From: Coptis chinensis
Lineage: Eukaryota > Streptophyta > Magnoliopsida > Ranunculales > Ranunculaceae
DNA: 64,000 bases
NCBI GenBank assembly: GCA_015680905.1
Contig: CM027377.1
Location: forward strand, 7,898,501 to 7,962,500
Direction: 5' to 3'
Positions 11,011 through 22,524 of this stretch are shown here, piece by piece. The position numbers were made by a program, and so were the translations under genes. The notes below the pieces were generated by a model. It saw only the letters and a program-made list of their open reading frames with translations, was not told the DNA's origin and ran no database searches. Each line of letters begins with the position of its first letter. Within the stretch, counting starts at the first letter, position 1.

Positions 11011-11468
11011 GTACTTTCTAGTTTCTACCACGTAGACTTCTTATACATAGAGGCGGAGCAAGGAATTATCTCCAGGGGGCCTAGTGCTTAGTACACTGCA
11101 GAACCTAAACAACTTTTTTTTTTTTTTTTTCTCCCCGTGGAACAATATTCACTGAGAAGGCATGGCAAGCAAAATAGCTATGTATCTCACAAGGCAAAAC
11201 CCTTAGTATTGACCAACAAAGTAGCACTGTGGGTTTAAACAAGTACTACCACTACTTTTTTTTTGGGTCACATGTTCAGGGGGAGCCTACGCCCTACCTT
11301 GCCTCCACACAACTCCGCCTGCAAGTAGACATCTATAGATTTTGGGAAAAATAAATAATTTTGTATTAGAACCTCTGTTTAACCAATGGCAACATCAAGT
11401 TCACAGCAACTCAGCAACCCCGTGTTTTAGATGCAAAATGGATGATGTTGTCTAGAGAAAAAGACGAA
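11011..11468. other. Repeat-derived sequence, no gene
   Basis: GAGGCGGAGCAAGG at about 11,050 and its partial complement CTCCGCC at about 11,311, together with poly-T runs, suggest a decayed foldback element. No target duplication was found. Confidence 0.3.
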
Positions 11469-12044
11469 GTTTTCTCTATTTAGGCTTGAGCGCACCCTGC
11501 GCTCTTTTTTGCATGGATAAGGGCACGGGTCGCGCTCATGTCTTGGTCGAACTCCAGGCTCTTCAGCGCACCCTGCGCTTGACTTTGCCTTGCTGAGAGT
11601 GCGGGTTGCGCCCCACCGTATTTCAGTACGAATTTGACTTATTTTGGAAGTTTTCTGAAATAGTATAAATATAGGTTTTTTCTGTAGAAACCTAACTTTT
11701 CCAAAACCAAAAAAAAAGAGATTATAAGTGAGCAATTCTTTGTGAGTTGAGTGTTTATTCTTTGTGAGTTGAGTGTTCATTCTTTGTGAGTGAATTAAAA
11801 GACTTGTAATCTGTTATTCTTGACATCTAGTAAAGCTTGAAACTCACAGTGTGGACGTAGGCAATTTGTGAACACTCAACTCACAAAGAATTGCTCACTT
11901 ATAATCTCTCTCTGTCTTGGTTTTGGAAAAGTTAGGTTCTACAGAAAAAACCTATATTTATATTATTTTAAAAAGAAATAAGTCAAATTCGTGCTGAAAT
12001 ACAGTGGGACGCGACCCGCGCTCAAGCCTAAATAGATAAAACTT
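11469..12044. repeat. Large inverted repeat of LTR-like sequence
   Basis: The left arm (about 11,469-11,780) and right arm (about 11,868-12,044) are inverted copies. Shared words include TATTTAGGCTTGAGCGC, GAATTTGACTTATTT, TAAATATAGGTTTTTTCTG and GATTATAAGTGAGCAATTC. The left arm carries about 110 extra bases (11,493-11,600, a GCGC-rich duplication) and a 25-bp tandem repeat (ctttgtgagttgagtgtt.att). The loop has gtggacgtaggcaattt, a phrase typical of Copia-type LTR ends. A transcript would fold into a stem of more than 150 bp. Confidence 0.8.
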
Positions 12045-12270
12045 GACATTGGGCCTTCATGCCCATAGGATAACTAGTACCGATATTGTCCTCCACTTAA
12101 CCACTCATTAGGCTTGGGACACATCTTGGCCATAGGTGTGGGGTTTTATCCGAAAAGACATCGGTACTAGTTAGTGAGCTTCCCACTTTATCAACCTATG
12201 ATGAACTGATTTCTTCTCTCATATGGGACTATAAGATTTCAAGTTCACAATATCCAACATGTTGCATTAT
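12045..12270. repeat. LTR-like fragment with internal 14-bp inverted repeat
   Basis: TAACTAGTACCGAT at about 12,071-12,084 and its exact complement at about 12,164-12,177 bracket a sequence with the ccgatattgtcctcc style of plant LTRs. There is no coding capacity. It is probably a solo or fragmented LTR joined to the neighbouring inverted repeat. Confidence 0.4.
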
Positions 12271-13779
12271 ATTAAATATTTCCTATGCAACAATCAAGTT
12301 GCATTGCCGAATATTTAGTAGACATGGACTGTCTTTTCTTAGTACTTTGGTAGGATTGTATTGGAAATACTTAGTTCAGTTAAGTTATTTAGATCATGCA
12401 AAATAACTTTTAGAAATGAAATTGTGCACCCATATATCCTTGTGTTGCATGATTTTAAGATCATAGTGCGAGCTGTAGCAGCACTTCCCCTCCTGACCAT
12501 CCAGTCACCAGGTGCTGACCCACTAGCCAACCCTATAACGCCGAGCACACATACAGATACTGAGTATTGATATAGCATAATGGTTTTTGGATATTAGATA
12601 TGCAACCTGCCGAGTATATCATTAGCGCAAGGAGATATTTCAGGATCATATGAATTCTGAAGCGCCATATAATTTAATACTTTTGAAGTGCTTAATGAGT
12701 CGATTTCTCAACCTATCACACCTGCCCCAGCTGCCCGACTGAACCATCTAAATCTTAGACCAGTTAGACAGTGGAGCAAGTAATGCAAATGGTAGGCGAC
12801 TTTGCAATAAGCTTCAGGCAATTATGTGTAAGAGAAACAGCAAGAGCCTACCCCTTCAAACAGTTGCAAACTGCCATTTCCAATGTACACAAATAATGGC
12901 GCCTTATATAGCATCCATTGCTGAACCACACACCAAAACTTTGAACAGGTTTATGATACAGTGGATAGCATCTGGCCTCTTCTTCCGTCAATGAAATTCC
13001 TAACAATTGAACTTTGAGGAATTTTTCAACCATGTGTTTTATATTTCCTAAACTTTTAATGGTCTGTTTAAAGAATTCCCCCCCCCCCAAACACGCAGAC
13101 ACCCGTCGAACCCAACTCTTTCTCTCTGTGAACTATTTCTCCCTGTCTCCGTCTCTCTACAGTAAATGAATAACGTAACGATGAAATAGGACAATTGTTA
13201 TTAGTTCAATACAGGAAGTCTTACAGTCTTACCTGTAATCAATATGAGGGTAACAGCCTAATTGTCTTCAAGTTGCATCTGGTATTCTGGTGCCTGGAAA
13301 TCATCAACCATTTTGGTGTCCTGTTGTACCTCTGAATTGCCAAGTCAATTTGGACCAGCATGATGGGATCAAACTGAAAATACACAAATCTCAGCTAGAC
13401 CCCAGAAAGTAGGGTCGAGTAAAACATATTTCAAGATTATAACTTGATTATCTGATTGAATAACAATAAATTATGGGACGAGAACATTGTAATCCACAAG
13501 AGAAATTATTACAAAATTTGCTATATAACAAAGAATCCTAAATCTTTGTGAAAAAAAGAAGAAAAAACAAAACCTCAACACTAAAAATGTATTCCCACAC
13601 ACCAAGATCATCTTGTTTCCGATGTTGAAATACTTCCTTTCAAGATTTAAAAGAAAAGAAAGGAGGTGCGCCTATCAAGCCAAAACTTCACTCTTTGACT
13701 CTGTAAGAATGTATTAAACAAGCGTTTAAGGCAGCTGAAGATTAAGCCCCAAAAATGACCCAGAAGGGAAGGTGCATTG
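12271..13779. other. Intergenic / 3' flank of GAUT11
   Basis: No gene was recognised. A C10 homopolymer lies near 13,080 and a CT-rich stretch at 13,105-13,155. The 3' UTR of GAUT11 presumably occupies the right end. Confidence 0.5.
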
Positions 13780-16700
13780 TCAGCTTGTCGCACAATCTTG
13801 GACATATGGATGGGACTGATTTACATATCGTTCCCATAGAGGTTTATACCTGCCGATTGCCAACTTTAGCCATGGTTTCATATTACCATTATAGTGAATG
13901 ACAGCTGCACTCTCGATAAGACGATTGTCAATGTTCATGTCATAACCTAATCCCAAGACATGCCATCTTCGATCAAGTGGCTCAGTCAACCCATAGAATG
14001 AAAGAAGACCAGGAGGAAGGGTCCCCAGCTTCCATAGTGTTCGATCACCATTCTGTTGCTGCCAGAAGTGATACTGTGCAGTTACATTTGCTTTCTTCCA
14101 TTCAATAAGGTCAAACACATTCATCCCAAACGCCCATCCACAGGCTTGTGGATCAAATTTCGAACTGATAACTGGATTCGAAAAGTTTAAGTATTTGTAG
14201 TAACGATGAAATGCTTCTAGGCAAGTTTCCACTGCTCCATTTACGTTTCCATGCAAATCCAAGGAGAAAAGAGGGGTCAAGTCCTTCTGCACAACAACAT
14301 CATCGTCTAAGAAGACCACCTTCTCCAGAAATGGGTATATCTCTGGGATGTAAAATCGCAAATGGTTCAGCAAAGATAGGTACTTTGGGTTCCGAAACTT
14401 CATTTCGCCTTTTGGATCTTGAGACGCCTCAGAGTAGTAAGTCCTGTATTCCGGATCCTGAAGCTGTTTCAACACAGGTGAGTAGGAGATATTTAACCAA
14501 GAGAAGTCCTCAATGTTCTGAACTTCTATAGTAGAACCCTTGAAGTCGTTTGCAAGAAACCATGCCTGGATCGCCCCATAACTGACTCCATTTGTGACGA
14601 TGTGGAAGACTAACTGCTTAGGATGGTCAGCGTTGGATACAGTGGAGTTTACAACAGCTGAAATCGCCAGCACATTATCTGAAAATATGCAAAAGTGGTA
14701 GAGGTTGTTGTCCACTAGTCGAGGGTAGTTCTTCTTTTCCTTTGCAACTACCTGCATCATGGGGTTTCTGAGCCAATCTGAAGTGAGCTTGATGTTCAGG
14801 CAGTGAAGGTTCTTGGGTAGTGCTTCTGCAGCCAATTGTCCAAAAGCTGTACTCTGCACCGTTGCTGCATTTGCACGTTCTTCAAGGGCTTGAATATGTG
14901 ATTTCATTGTCATAATTGTGGTGGCGATGTCATAATGTGCATCTTGTGCTTTGTAGATTAGTGAGGAAAGGCTTCCAACCAATGGCTGTGCTTCATCAAG
15001 TGTGATGGGTGTTCCTCTCATGGCAGCTTTTGAGAGCAAGAGCTGGCAACTCCTGATCTTTGAGCTGAGCTCCCAAGCAAGCTGAAGGTTATTGTGCTCT
15101 TTTGCAATAATCACGTAAGCTTTGGCCAGTATCATTTGTTCGCCCAGTTGCCTAGCAAATGAGGTCACACTTAATATCTCCTCTGTAAAATTTGATTTCT
15201 CATGACGAAAGTCTTCAACTTCCGCACTTTCCACCTAGAAAAAGATGCAAAACCAATGAGTATATCTCTAGGAGAAGCTGTTCAAGGAAAGATAATCAAG
15301 CATGTAGGCTCATTCATATATCAAATTTATCTTCATAACGGCAAACTACTTTGGAACTAAATATTGAGGAGGATTAATAAAATGTCCAATTCACCCAGAA
15401 ACATCAAGGAGTTATTAAGGAGCCATTTCTGTCTAGTATAGGTTAAGACCGGGAAAATTGTGTTTACTCAATAACAAGTAGTAAAGAATACTACCATAGG
15501 GGTTACTATCTTAGCCAAAAAAAAAAAAAAAAATCACGGAGGTTCTATTGTTCTTATAGTAGTATAAAAAAGAAGAAGTAGAGAGATAAAGGGATCATGC
15601 CTATGGCGGTTTGATTTCATATTATCTGTTGTTTCGCTGCTTTTTGCCGTGTCTGCATAAAAAATTTGGAAAAAGAAAATTGAATCCTGTGAGTTTGACA
15701 CTTAAGGTTTAATGATCTTTAGTAAACACAATCTTGTAGATGCAGTAGGAGAGATTAACCAATCTTAGTTGTGGGTTCAGTAGTCTTCTCATGCTCAATG
15801 TATTCTTTAACTGAATCAGTTAATTGACTAAATGTACTTCTCAACCGCAAATGTGATGTCAAGACTCAAGACCTTAGGACATGGTGTATGTAAATCCTTC
15901 AGCACAGTTAAGGCAAGGGCCCAAGACATGGAAAAGCGGTGCTACAAGCAATGGCCGAACCCAGCTTCAAGTAGAATGTCGGCATCTGACAAAAGTAAAT
16001 TAAAGGAGCTCAAGGCCATCCCAGAAATGTGCACATTAAGGTCACATCATTCGGAGACTCATGAGTCGGTTGCCTTTTCTCACCTACACAACATGCAGTT
16101 GCCTCTTCTGATGAAACAAGCGCATGCCTTCTCCACACTCAATCAGTTCAAAAAAGGAAACCCTACTCTACTTATGCATTACTTATGCCTTTTCCAAGTT
16201 TCAAATTGTCTCTACTAGTGAAGGGCCTCCGCCTCAACAACCATCCTACACCAAACACCACAACTTCAATACAGATCTTCCAATTAAACTTCCAAGACTA
16301 TTAATTGCCACTCATAGCGCTCCAACCAAGGATTTATTTTAGGATCGGGATTTCAAACTCACAAGCATTCAGTTATTGTGTAGCAGCGACATGAAAAAAT
16401 AGTTAGCTGTGGTCCATTATCATCACTTCTCACACGCAAGCACTCACATTTAATGCTCCTAACTGAGCTTAAGAAACCAAACTTCCAACACACCAAATGA
16501 ACACATTCCTTGCTTAAGCACTAATGGAACCCAGAAGCCCACCATAACGGTCTAACTGGATTCCCTTATGGACTAATTAACCCTCACCCTTCGTCCCTTT
16601 GACTCTCTGAGAACGTCTAGCGATAGAATAAATTTATCATTCCTTACTCGTTAGGCATGTACAGAATGTCAATCTCTTTCTCTCCGTAGAAAGCACTTCA

Positions 16701-17161
16701 CATTCTATGTAAAATGTACTACAAGATAGTTATTCTGTTTGAGCTAATGTCTTAGATTATTAACCACATCTACATAACGAGGTGCAAACTCACTGTATTG
16801 AATATAATAAGAGTTTTAGTCCCTCACGATTCATCTCATGTCATCGCTATTGAATTTTAACAAACCCAAATAGAAACTCAGATTTCAGAATCATCATAGA
16901 AAATAGACTCAAACTTCCATGACCTCAAATTAAATAATTCAGCTGACCCAATTCCAATATATTAGTGATAAGTAATATAAATTTCAACTAAGATAAAAAA
17001 AAAAAAAAAACTGTAATGGGATGTTCAATCTTCTCTTGATGATTATGATGAACAACAAAGAGAAGTAAAGCAGCAATTGAAAACAATATAAATAGACCCC
17101 AGATCCAATTAGAAAACCTCCTTCTAACCGGGCGCCGATACTCGGCTGCCCGTCTCCGCAT
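13780..17161 (-). CDS. Galacturonosyltransferase 11 (GAUT11-type)
   Basis: This Golgi glycosyltransferase of family GT8 adds galacturonic acid to growing pectin (homogalacturonan) chains. Two exons on the minus strand are 17,161-17,012 and 15,234-13,780, joined in phase 0 across a 1,777-bp intron (ACA|GTTTTT ... TTCTAG|GTG), giving 534 residues against about 537 in Arabidopsis. Exon 1 gives an Arg-rich cytoplasmic tail and a signal anchor (about residues 16-42). The stem region carries the KAYVIIAKEHNNLQLAWELS block. The catalytic domain shows VFLDDDVVVQKDL (about residues 357-369, metal-binding Asp triplet), CGWAFGMNVFDL, LGTLPPGLLSFYGLTEPL and HYNGNMKPWL. ATG 17,161 is preferred over the in-frame ATG 24 bp upstream because MRRR aligns with the family start. 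No frameshift or stop was seen. The intron holds no recognisable gene. Confidence 0.95.
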
Positions 17162-17186
17162 CTTCAAAGAACCCCTTTCCACCAAT

Positions 17187-18610
17187 TCACAACCAAATCA
17201 CAATTTCTAAACAACCCATTGAAAAAAAAACGCTTCTTGGGGTAATTTTGTATTGCAACAGTAATGTTTTAAAAGTCTTTAAGAGAGAGAGAGAAGGAAG
17301 GAATATGGGAGTGTTTGAAGTTGTTTCTATGTCTGCTTGGAAGGAGAAAAAATATTTTAGTTGGGCTCGTTTTTATATATTTTTTTCACCAAGGCTTAAA
17401 ACACGCCAAGTATATTAAAGGAGAGAGAGGGAAGGAACTGCCCACATGAGAATGATGAGACCATGTTACTAGGAAAACTTCAAGTATGAACAATTTGAAG
17501 ACAAAGTTAAGGTGTGTCTTATGTCCCTCGAGAGTCAAGACAAAGACAGAGAGGGTTATTTTGCGTTTAAATCCAAAACGGTACACATCAATCTTGAATC
17601 TTGATTATTAGGAAAGACAAATTAGGTTGTTGTGAGGGTCGTTAAAAAAAGAAAATATAACTTGACATATTTTGTATATGCAATTTTAGGATTAAAATCA
17701 ATGTGATGCACAAAGACATTTTAGGATGGTGTAATAGCTAAAATATATTGCCTGAAAAATATTTTGATGAAAACAACTTCAGAGTTACTGAAAATTGCAA
17801 GGTCAGAAATTTCAAAACGAATTTATTTTGTAGTATGGATCTAGATGAGAGATCATCCTCCGCCAAAAGTGAGAACATAGCACAATATGAATTGGCCCGA
17901 AACATTTTTATTTTCATTTTTTTTTAATGATTATCGAAAAAAAAAGAGAGAATGTCTGTTTATTTAAAATTTTACTCCAGTGTGCTTTGAAGCATATAAA
18001 ACAAAATTACATACATGACTTAAAAATAAACGCATTTGCATTGGACTTTCTTTAAAAATCTGATTAGTGATTACCCTTAATGTGACGCTCCAAATATGAG
18101 GACCTGCATTAAATAGTTGAATACTTTCATTACCGATCAATGCGAGATTGTGATCTTACGCCTAAAAGGGGAACCTTGAGTCGAAGGCCAGATACCATGC
18201 ACAAAATTGGACCAATCAACTCTTTAAAGGGACGACCGACAAAGGGTTATCATTTAGTAGGAGATTAATTGTGATCTTGAGGTAAAATAACTTGGTATGC
18301 AGCATTGTTTTTGTCACAGATTTTAAGTGGGAACAGCTTAGGGAGATTCTGCTCTTCACTAGCAATGTAATAAAACGGTTCTTCAATGATAACATCAGTA
18401 AATAGTTAAATACAAGATCCAGAACCAACATTCACATCACAGCAAAAAAAAAAAAACCTTAAATAAGAAAAACACAAGAAGCATAACGAAGAGCCACACA
18501 AACGATCACTACACATCCTGCATGGGAAAACCAAAACAAAACACAGCACTTAGACTACTTACTACTAAGTTTAACATAGATTCTCTTTCATAACTTTTCA
18601 GCCATTTAAT
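17187..18610. other. Intergenic, GAUT11 promoter side
   Basis: A GA-rich tract at 17,280-17,300 probably belongs to the GAUT11 5' UTR or promoter. The rest is AT-rich with no coding or structured element recognised. Confidence 0.5.
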
Positions 18611-18865
18611 TTACTTCCTATTTCCACGCAAATCACGAAAATATCCACTGGGGTGGTTCTCAAAGTCTCTCCTTCTCATGTACGAATCTCTACCAGGTGC
18701 CTTCATCATTTTGTCAGCATCAGAACCTGATGAAAATAAACTAGATAAACCCCATACAATTAAAGCACCGGCGGAGGCTACTGCAATAGCAGTACCTAAT
18801 CCAATCCACTCTTCATTCTCCTTCTTTTCAGTAACCTGTTTTTGAACACTCTTTGATCCATTCAT
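18611..18865 (-). CDS. Small single-pass membrane protein with APGRD/YF-DLRG tail (unknown function)
   Basis: This 84-residue protein starts at ATG 18,865. It has a charged N-terminus (about 1-20), one hydrophobic segment (about 22-45, IGLGTAIAVASAGALIVWGL), then the tail KMMKAPGRD, RRRDFE and SGYFRDLRGNRK. The tail is almost identical to the end of the protein at 49,036-49,491 (KMMKAPGRDYM, DFEKDP, YFLDLRGK). It also resembles the end of the protein at 21,291-21,536 (NYFQDLPGK). The family is not one I can name. It recurs across 18-51 kb, so this is a locally expanded gene family. Confidence 0.65.
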   Translation of the reverse strand: MNGSKSVQKQVTEKKENEEWIGLGTAIAVASAGALIVWGLSSLFSSGSDADKMMKAPGRDSYMRRRDFENHPSGYFRDLRGNRK

Positions 18866-19646
18866 GTTTTATGTTTTCAAACCAAAAAATGGTGGAAAAG
18901 ATAATGGATTTACAAGTGAATATGACTACAGTACACAAATGTGGACACATATACACCAGAATTTATAGCGAATTGAAACTCTTCTCATAAGGATGAATAA
19001 CAACCGTTTGATTATTTTAAAAGGGAGTGTGATCTGAGTTCATTAATTTGAAGTTAGGTGGACAGACATTCCATTAATACAGCCTGTTTTATTCAATGAA
19101 CCATGCAACATATTGCTCATCAGAAGGTAGACCGAACCATTGGGAAAGTACGCTTTAATTTTCTGGTTTTGGAACTAGCATACATCCTGGAACTCATGAA
19201 TTTGGATTCATTGTTACAAAAAACCTCTAGTGATTAGTGTGAGTTCATTAGCAAGCTTCCACAACAGAGTTGACTTGGATGAAGTGATAGACTGATAGTT
19301 TTAGTCAATTACCGGTTCAGAACTTGTAATCTTCTTGTATGAGTTGAAAGATAGCACACATTCATACTCTAATAAGATGATCATTTGGCCGATAAAAGGG
19401 CCATGGTTATTACCTTGCACTAGCGATTCCATGAAAACTCAAGATTTGATAACATACCACTCCTCATATCATTTAAGCTTTTACAAGACTCAAACAAGCC
19501 TTTACAGGACAAAGATAGGCAGATAGGTGCTGCAGTCACACAGGACTAGTAACAATTAATCTAAAATAGCTTCAAGTCATAGACACACCAAACGGGGTAC
19601 ACCAGTTCTATATGAACACATCAAACATTCAAACTCATAATTTTTA
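18866..19646. other. Intergenic, no gene seen
   Basis: AT-rich. The right end (from about 19,560) is duplicated near 45,108-45,190, downstream of the second TDP2-like gene, and is probably the 3' UTR of the first. Confidence 0.5.
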
Positions 19647-21054
19647 CTAGGTGCAGATTGTTAAGAGTAGTCCATAGTGGTCACTGGGCAGGACTGGGAG
19701 CATCTTCTTATTCCTTTGATAAGAAAGGTCTGGGATGCGGTCCTTCCCAATAATCTCAATGTTATCCAGTCTGAAGCCCTTCAAATTGCATAGAATTCGA
19801 TCCGACCGCATTCTGAAGTGTGGATAATTACCATTCAGCATTTCATTCGACTTGGTATCAAAAGTGTAACCTTTTTCTTCACCCTTCAGTTTAGTCCACG
19901 CATCTACCCATCCATCAGGGAGGGGGAACTCACCATCCTTCTTCTCATTCCAGCTCATGTCACCGCAGAATATGACATTCAAATACTTTTGGAGAATGGT
20001 AAGTGCCTCTTTGGCCTGAAGCAAACGCTCCCTTTTGAATTGATGATATTGGCTATTAGGGTCATTGGGATCAGCGCAACTGCTCTTGAGATGGCTCGTA
20101 GCAACCACCAGTGATTTGTTGCTCCCGACTTTAGTCTCAGTCACAGAAAGTTCTCTCCCCAATTTGGAGTTGCCGAGGGGTGCACTAATGACATCGACTG
20201 GACGAAATGTACTCAACTGCAAGCAATCGATTTAAGACAGTGATTAGAAGCACGTTTATACCAATCAGAACTCTACTCTTTAGCAATAATGATATCAACA
20301 CTAATCTCTGTACGTGCCTACTTATTCGATCATCAAGTTCACTTTGTAATTTAACTGCCTTATACTGGATTTGTTTCAAACCTTTTTTTTTAAGCTTTCC
20401 TATTTAACATCAAGAGCATAATTCAAATTCCATACGTACAGGATCCAATATCTACAGGAAGATGAATAAACTAAACAAATTGAATATAATAGAAACATCA
20501 CCAAGATGCAAAAATATTGTTTCTTGCTGGCCTCCTCTTCTGTCATGGAACAATAATAATCTTCCCACCAACTTGATCGCTGAAAAATCTTATATATATT
20601 TGGGGTGATTTCCTGCATGCATTTTGACAAATTCAGGAATAATTAATTAGAATGCATCAAAAGGTTCACAATCTGATGAATCAACATCCTAACAACATTG
20701 CCACGTTTACTTACCCTTAATAATTTGAGTCTACTGCAGAAGCTGTAATAATGTGGTAAATTTTGTATGCTAACCACAAATCTTGTTTCTGAGATGTGTC
20801 CATGAATTATGTAATTGTGCAACCACTAACATTGTAGAATAAGAAAATAAGAAAAACCTGGAAGCAAATGAAGTGTGGAGAGTGAAGCTGAACTAGTTCA
20901 CCAATTGCTTTCATCCTCTTCTGAATCTCCACGTCTTCTCGCGACCAAACGTTATAACTCAAAATCTTTAGAGTGGTATTGGTAGTAATTGGAATAGGAT
21001 CAGGGGAAGGTCGCAGCGAGAAAGGCGGCGGGCTGCCCCCACCAAAATTAGGAG
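19647..21054 (-). CDS. TDP2-like 5'-tyrosyl-DNA phosphodiesterase, copy 1
   Basis: This is an endonuclease/exonuclease/phosphatase-fold enzyme of the type that removes topoisomerase II peptides from 5' DNA ends. Exons on the minus strand are 21,054-20,858, 20,612-20,502 and 20,216-19,647, all with GT-AG borders. Visible motifs are LSYNVWSRED, the catalytic Glu at the exon junction (CFQ|EITPNIY), FCGDMSWN, PLPDGWVDAW and PVLPSDHYGLLLTI. The usual GDMN motif reads GDMS here, and the Asn is normally part of the active site, so activity may be reduced. The first exon has no in-frame ATG before the catalytic region and is preceded by an in-frame TAG, so it needs an upstream exon. The only nearby candidate is the small membrane-protein ORF at 21,305-21,536. 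RanBP2 zinc fingers found in plant TDP2 are absent. Copy 2 is at 45,198-46,612. Confidence 0.8.
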
Positions 21055-21290
21055 CTGGGCTGTATATATATATTTTTGTGGAAAACTAGCTTGATATTGG
21101 GTGGTCCAGGCGTCCAACACCCCAGGTTCATGAATATGTCAATAAAAATAAAAATAAATGAAAATGCATCGGCATCAAACCACGGGAACCAGAAGCTCAT
21201 TCTTGGGACCTCTTTAAAACTAAATAAATAATAATCAAGTAGAGATATACCACCAAGCATAACAAACAATGATCACAATTTGATTTCTCA

Positions 21291-21536
21291 CTATACATTC
21301 TTACCAGGCAAATCTTGGAAATAATTGGTAATAGGCACTTGATCACGATCATCAGAATCATTCGATCTATATCGTGATACACCCCATGCAACGGCAAGTA
21401 AGGCAGTTCCTACTGCTGCACCCACAGCAAGAGCAGTTCCTGAACCAGAACCCGTGGATGATTCTCCTTTCTTTTTCTCCTGATCATCATGATCTTGATC
21501 AATTCCTCTCCCTTGCCTACTCTCTGCTGCACCCAT
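21291..21536 (-). CDS. Small membrane protein MGAAES type, possibly 5' exon of TDP2 copy 1
   Basis: This 81-residue ORF starts at ATG 21,536. An acidic/basic N-terminus (about 1-30) is followed by a Gly/Ala-rich hydrophobic segment (about 31-52, GTALAVGAAVGTALLAVAWG) and a tail ending NYFQDLPGKNV. The tail resembles YFRDLRGNRK of the 18,611-18,865 protein, so it may be an independent family member. Alternatively, CCTG|GTAAGAATG at 21,304 is a strong splice donor. Splicing to the AG before 21,054 joins the TDP2 frame without a shift, giving a membrane-anchored enzyme of about 369 residues. Related but frame-broken copies lie at 44,152-44,424 and 47,576-47,851. Both readings are inference. Confidence 0.6.
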   Translation of the reverse strand: MGAAESRQGRGIDQDHDDQEKKKGESSTGSGSGTALAVGAAVGTALLAVAWGVSRYRSNDSDDRDQVPITNYFQDLPGKNV

Positions 21537-21880
21537 ATTGTAACACCAACAAAAGCCAATTAACCACCACACAAGCTGTGATCAGTGATCAATAGTACCT
21601 AGCTAGTACTTTCACTCACTGGCTGTCTAGCTCCACTCAAGTGGGAATTTATAGATTTTTTTCCTACAAAGTTCACCAATGCAATTATGCAACAACCTTT
21701 ATAGTTGGTTCATACTTAATTTATTTATAAGGTTCATACTTTACATATATATATATATAGAAATGGATTCTAAACTTTACTTTATCATCATGTACGTGTA
21801 CGTAGCACTGCATACGCCATTTTAAAGACCTTATGTGATACCCTGGGTTACGTGAAGTTGTAAACACCAAACATGGTACT

Positions 21881-22400
21881 TGTAGGGGAGTGATATTCTC
21901 TATACAGCACGCGCTTAGCATAGTGGAACTAAGGCACCGACCTGTGATATCAGGTCGCATCCACGAGCCAACAACGCGCCACAAGACAGATCGCATCATC
22001 ACGAACTACATCGGGCGATACATACTCCCTATCCATAAGCAATCATGACCGACGGAGTACTTGCACTAATCCCGATCGGCCAGCCATCATCGCACGGCCG
22101 CAGCTACTTGCTCGACTATCACTCCTCATCATCACAGCCAACCTATGTAGATATTTCTCACACGCCCCATGATCCACACCCCACGTTGGTGATATCCTCT
22201 ACACGCGGAGGGTGAGGATACACTCGAATCTCTATAAATACCACTCCTATGAACTACGCCAGACTGATTCTACTCGAGCCCAAAATTTCCCCGAGCAAGA
22301 TAATGAGGGCGCCCAGTTTTCGAACTTCGGTCTCACCTATCCATTCATACCAAATCCCCGAGATTTTGCTTTGTAAGGAATATCATATCACACCTTTACA
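21881..22400 (+). repeat. 5' LTR of the Tat element
   Basis: This 520-bp LTR has a TATA box TCTATAAATA at 22,231-22,240. The first 120 bases or so are identical to the 3' LTR. The remainder differs by scattered substitutions and small indels (for example at 22,000-22,025 and 22,305-22,330). Confidence 0.92.
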
Positions 22401-22420
22401 TTGGCGCGCCGTGGTCTCGA
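22401..22420 (+). other. Primer-binding site of the Tat element
   Basis: TTGGCGCGCCGTGGTCTCGA lies directly after the LTR CA end. It is similar in position and start to the TTGGCGCCGT primer site usual in Tat/Athila elements. Confidence 0.6.
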
Positions 22421-22524
22421 CATTACTTGAGAAACCAAACCACTTTCACACTAATCATTAGCAAAACCAAACCGTAAAGATTCTCAAGCCCACGGCATGG
22501 CAAGCCTCGGCTCAATTCAACTCT

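Noticed and set aside
11040-11330. Possible MITE with GGCGGAG inverted ends
   Set aside because: Only about seven matching bases and no target duplication; recorded only as a repeat-derived stretch.
14211-14531. 106-codon plus-strand ORF
   Set aside because: Antisense shadow of the GAUT11 catalytic exon.
15832-16342. Plus-strand ORF of 128 codons inside the GAUT11 intron
   Set aside because: No domain, no codon-usage or splice context, and overlapping ORFs in another frame; most likely chance.
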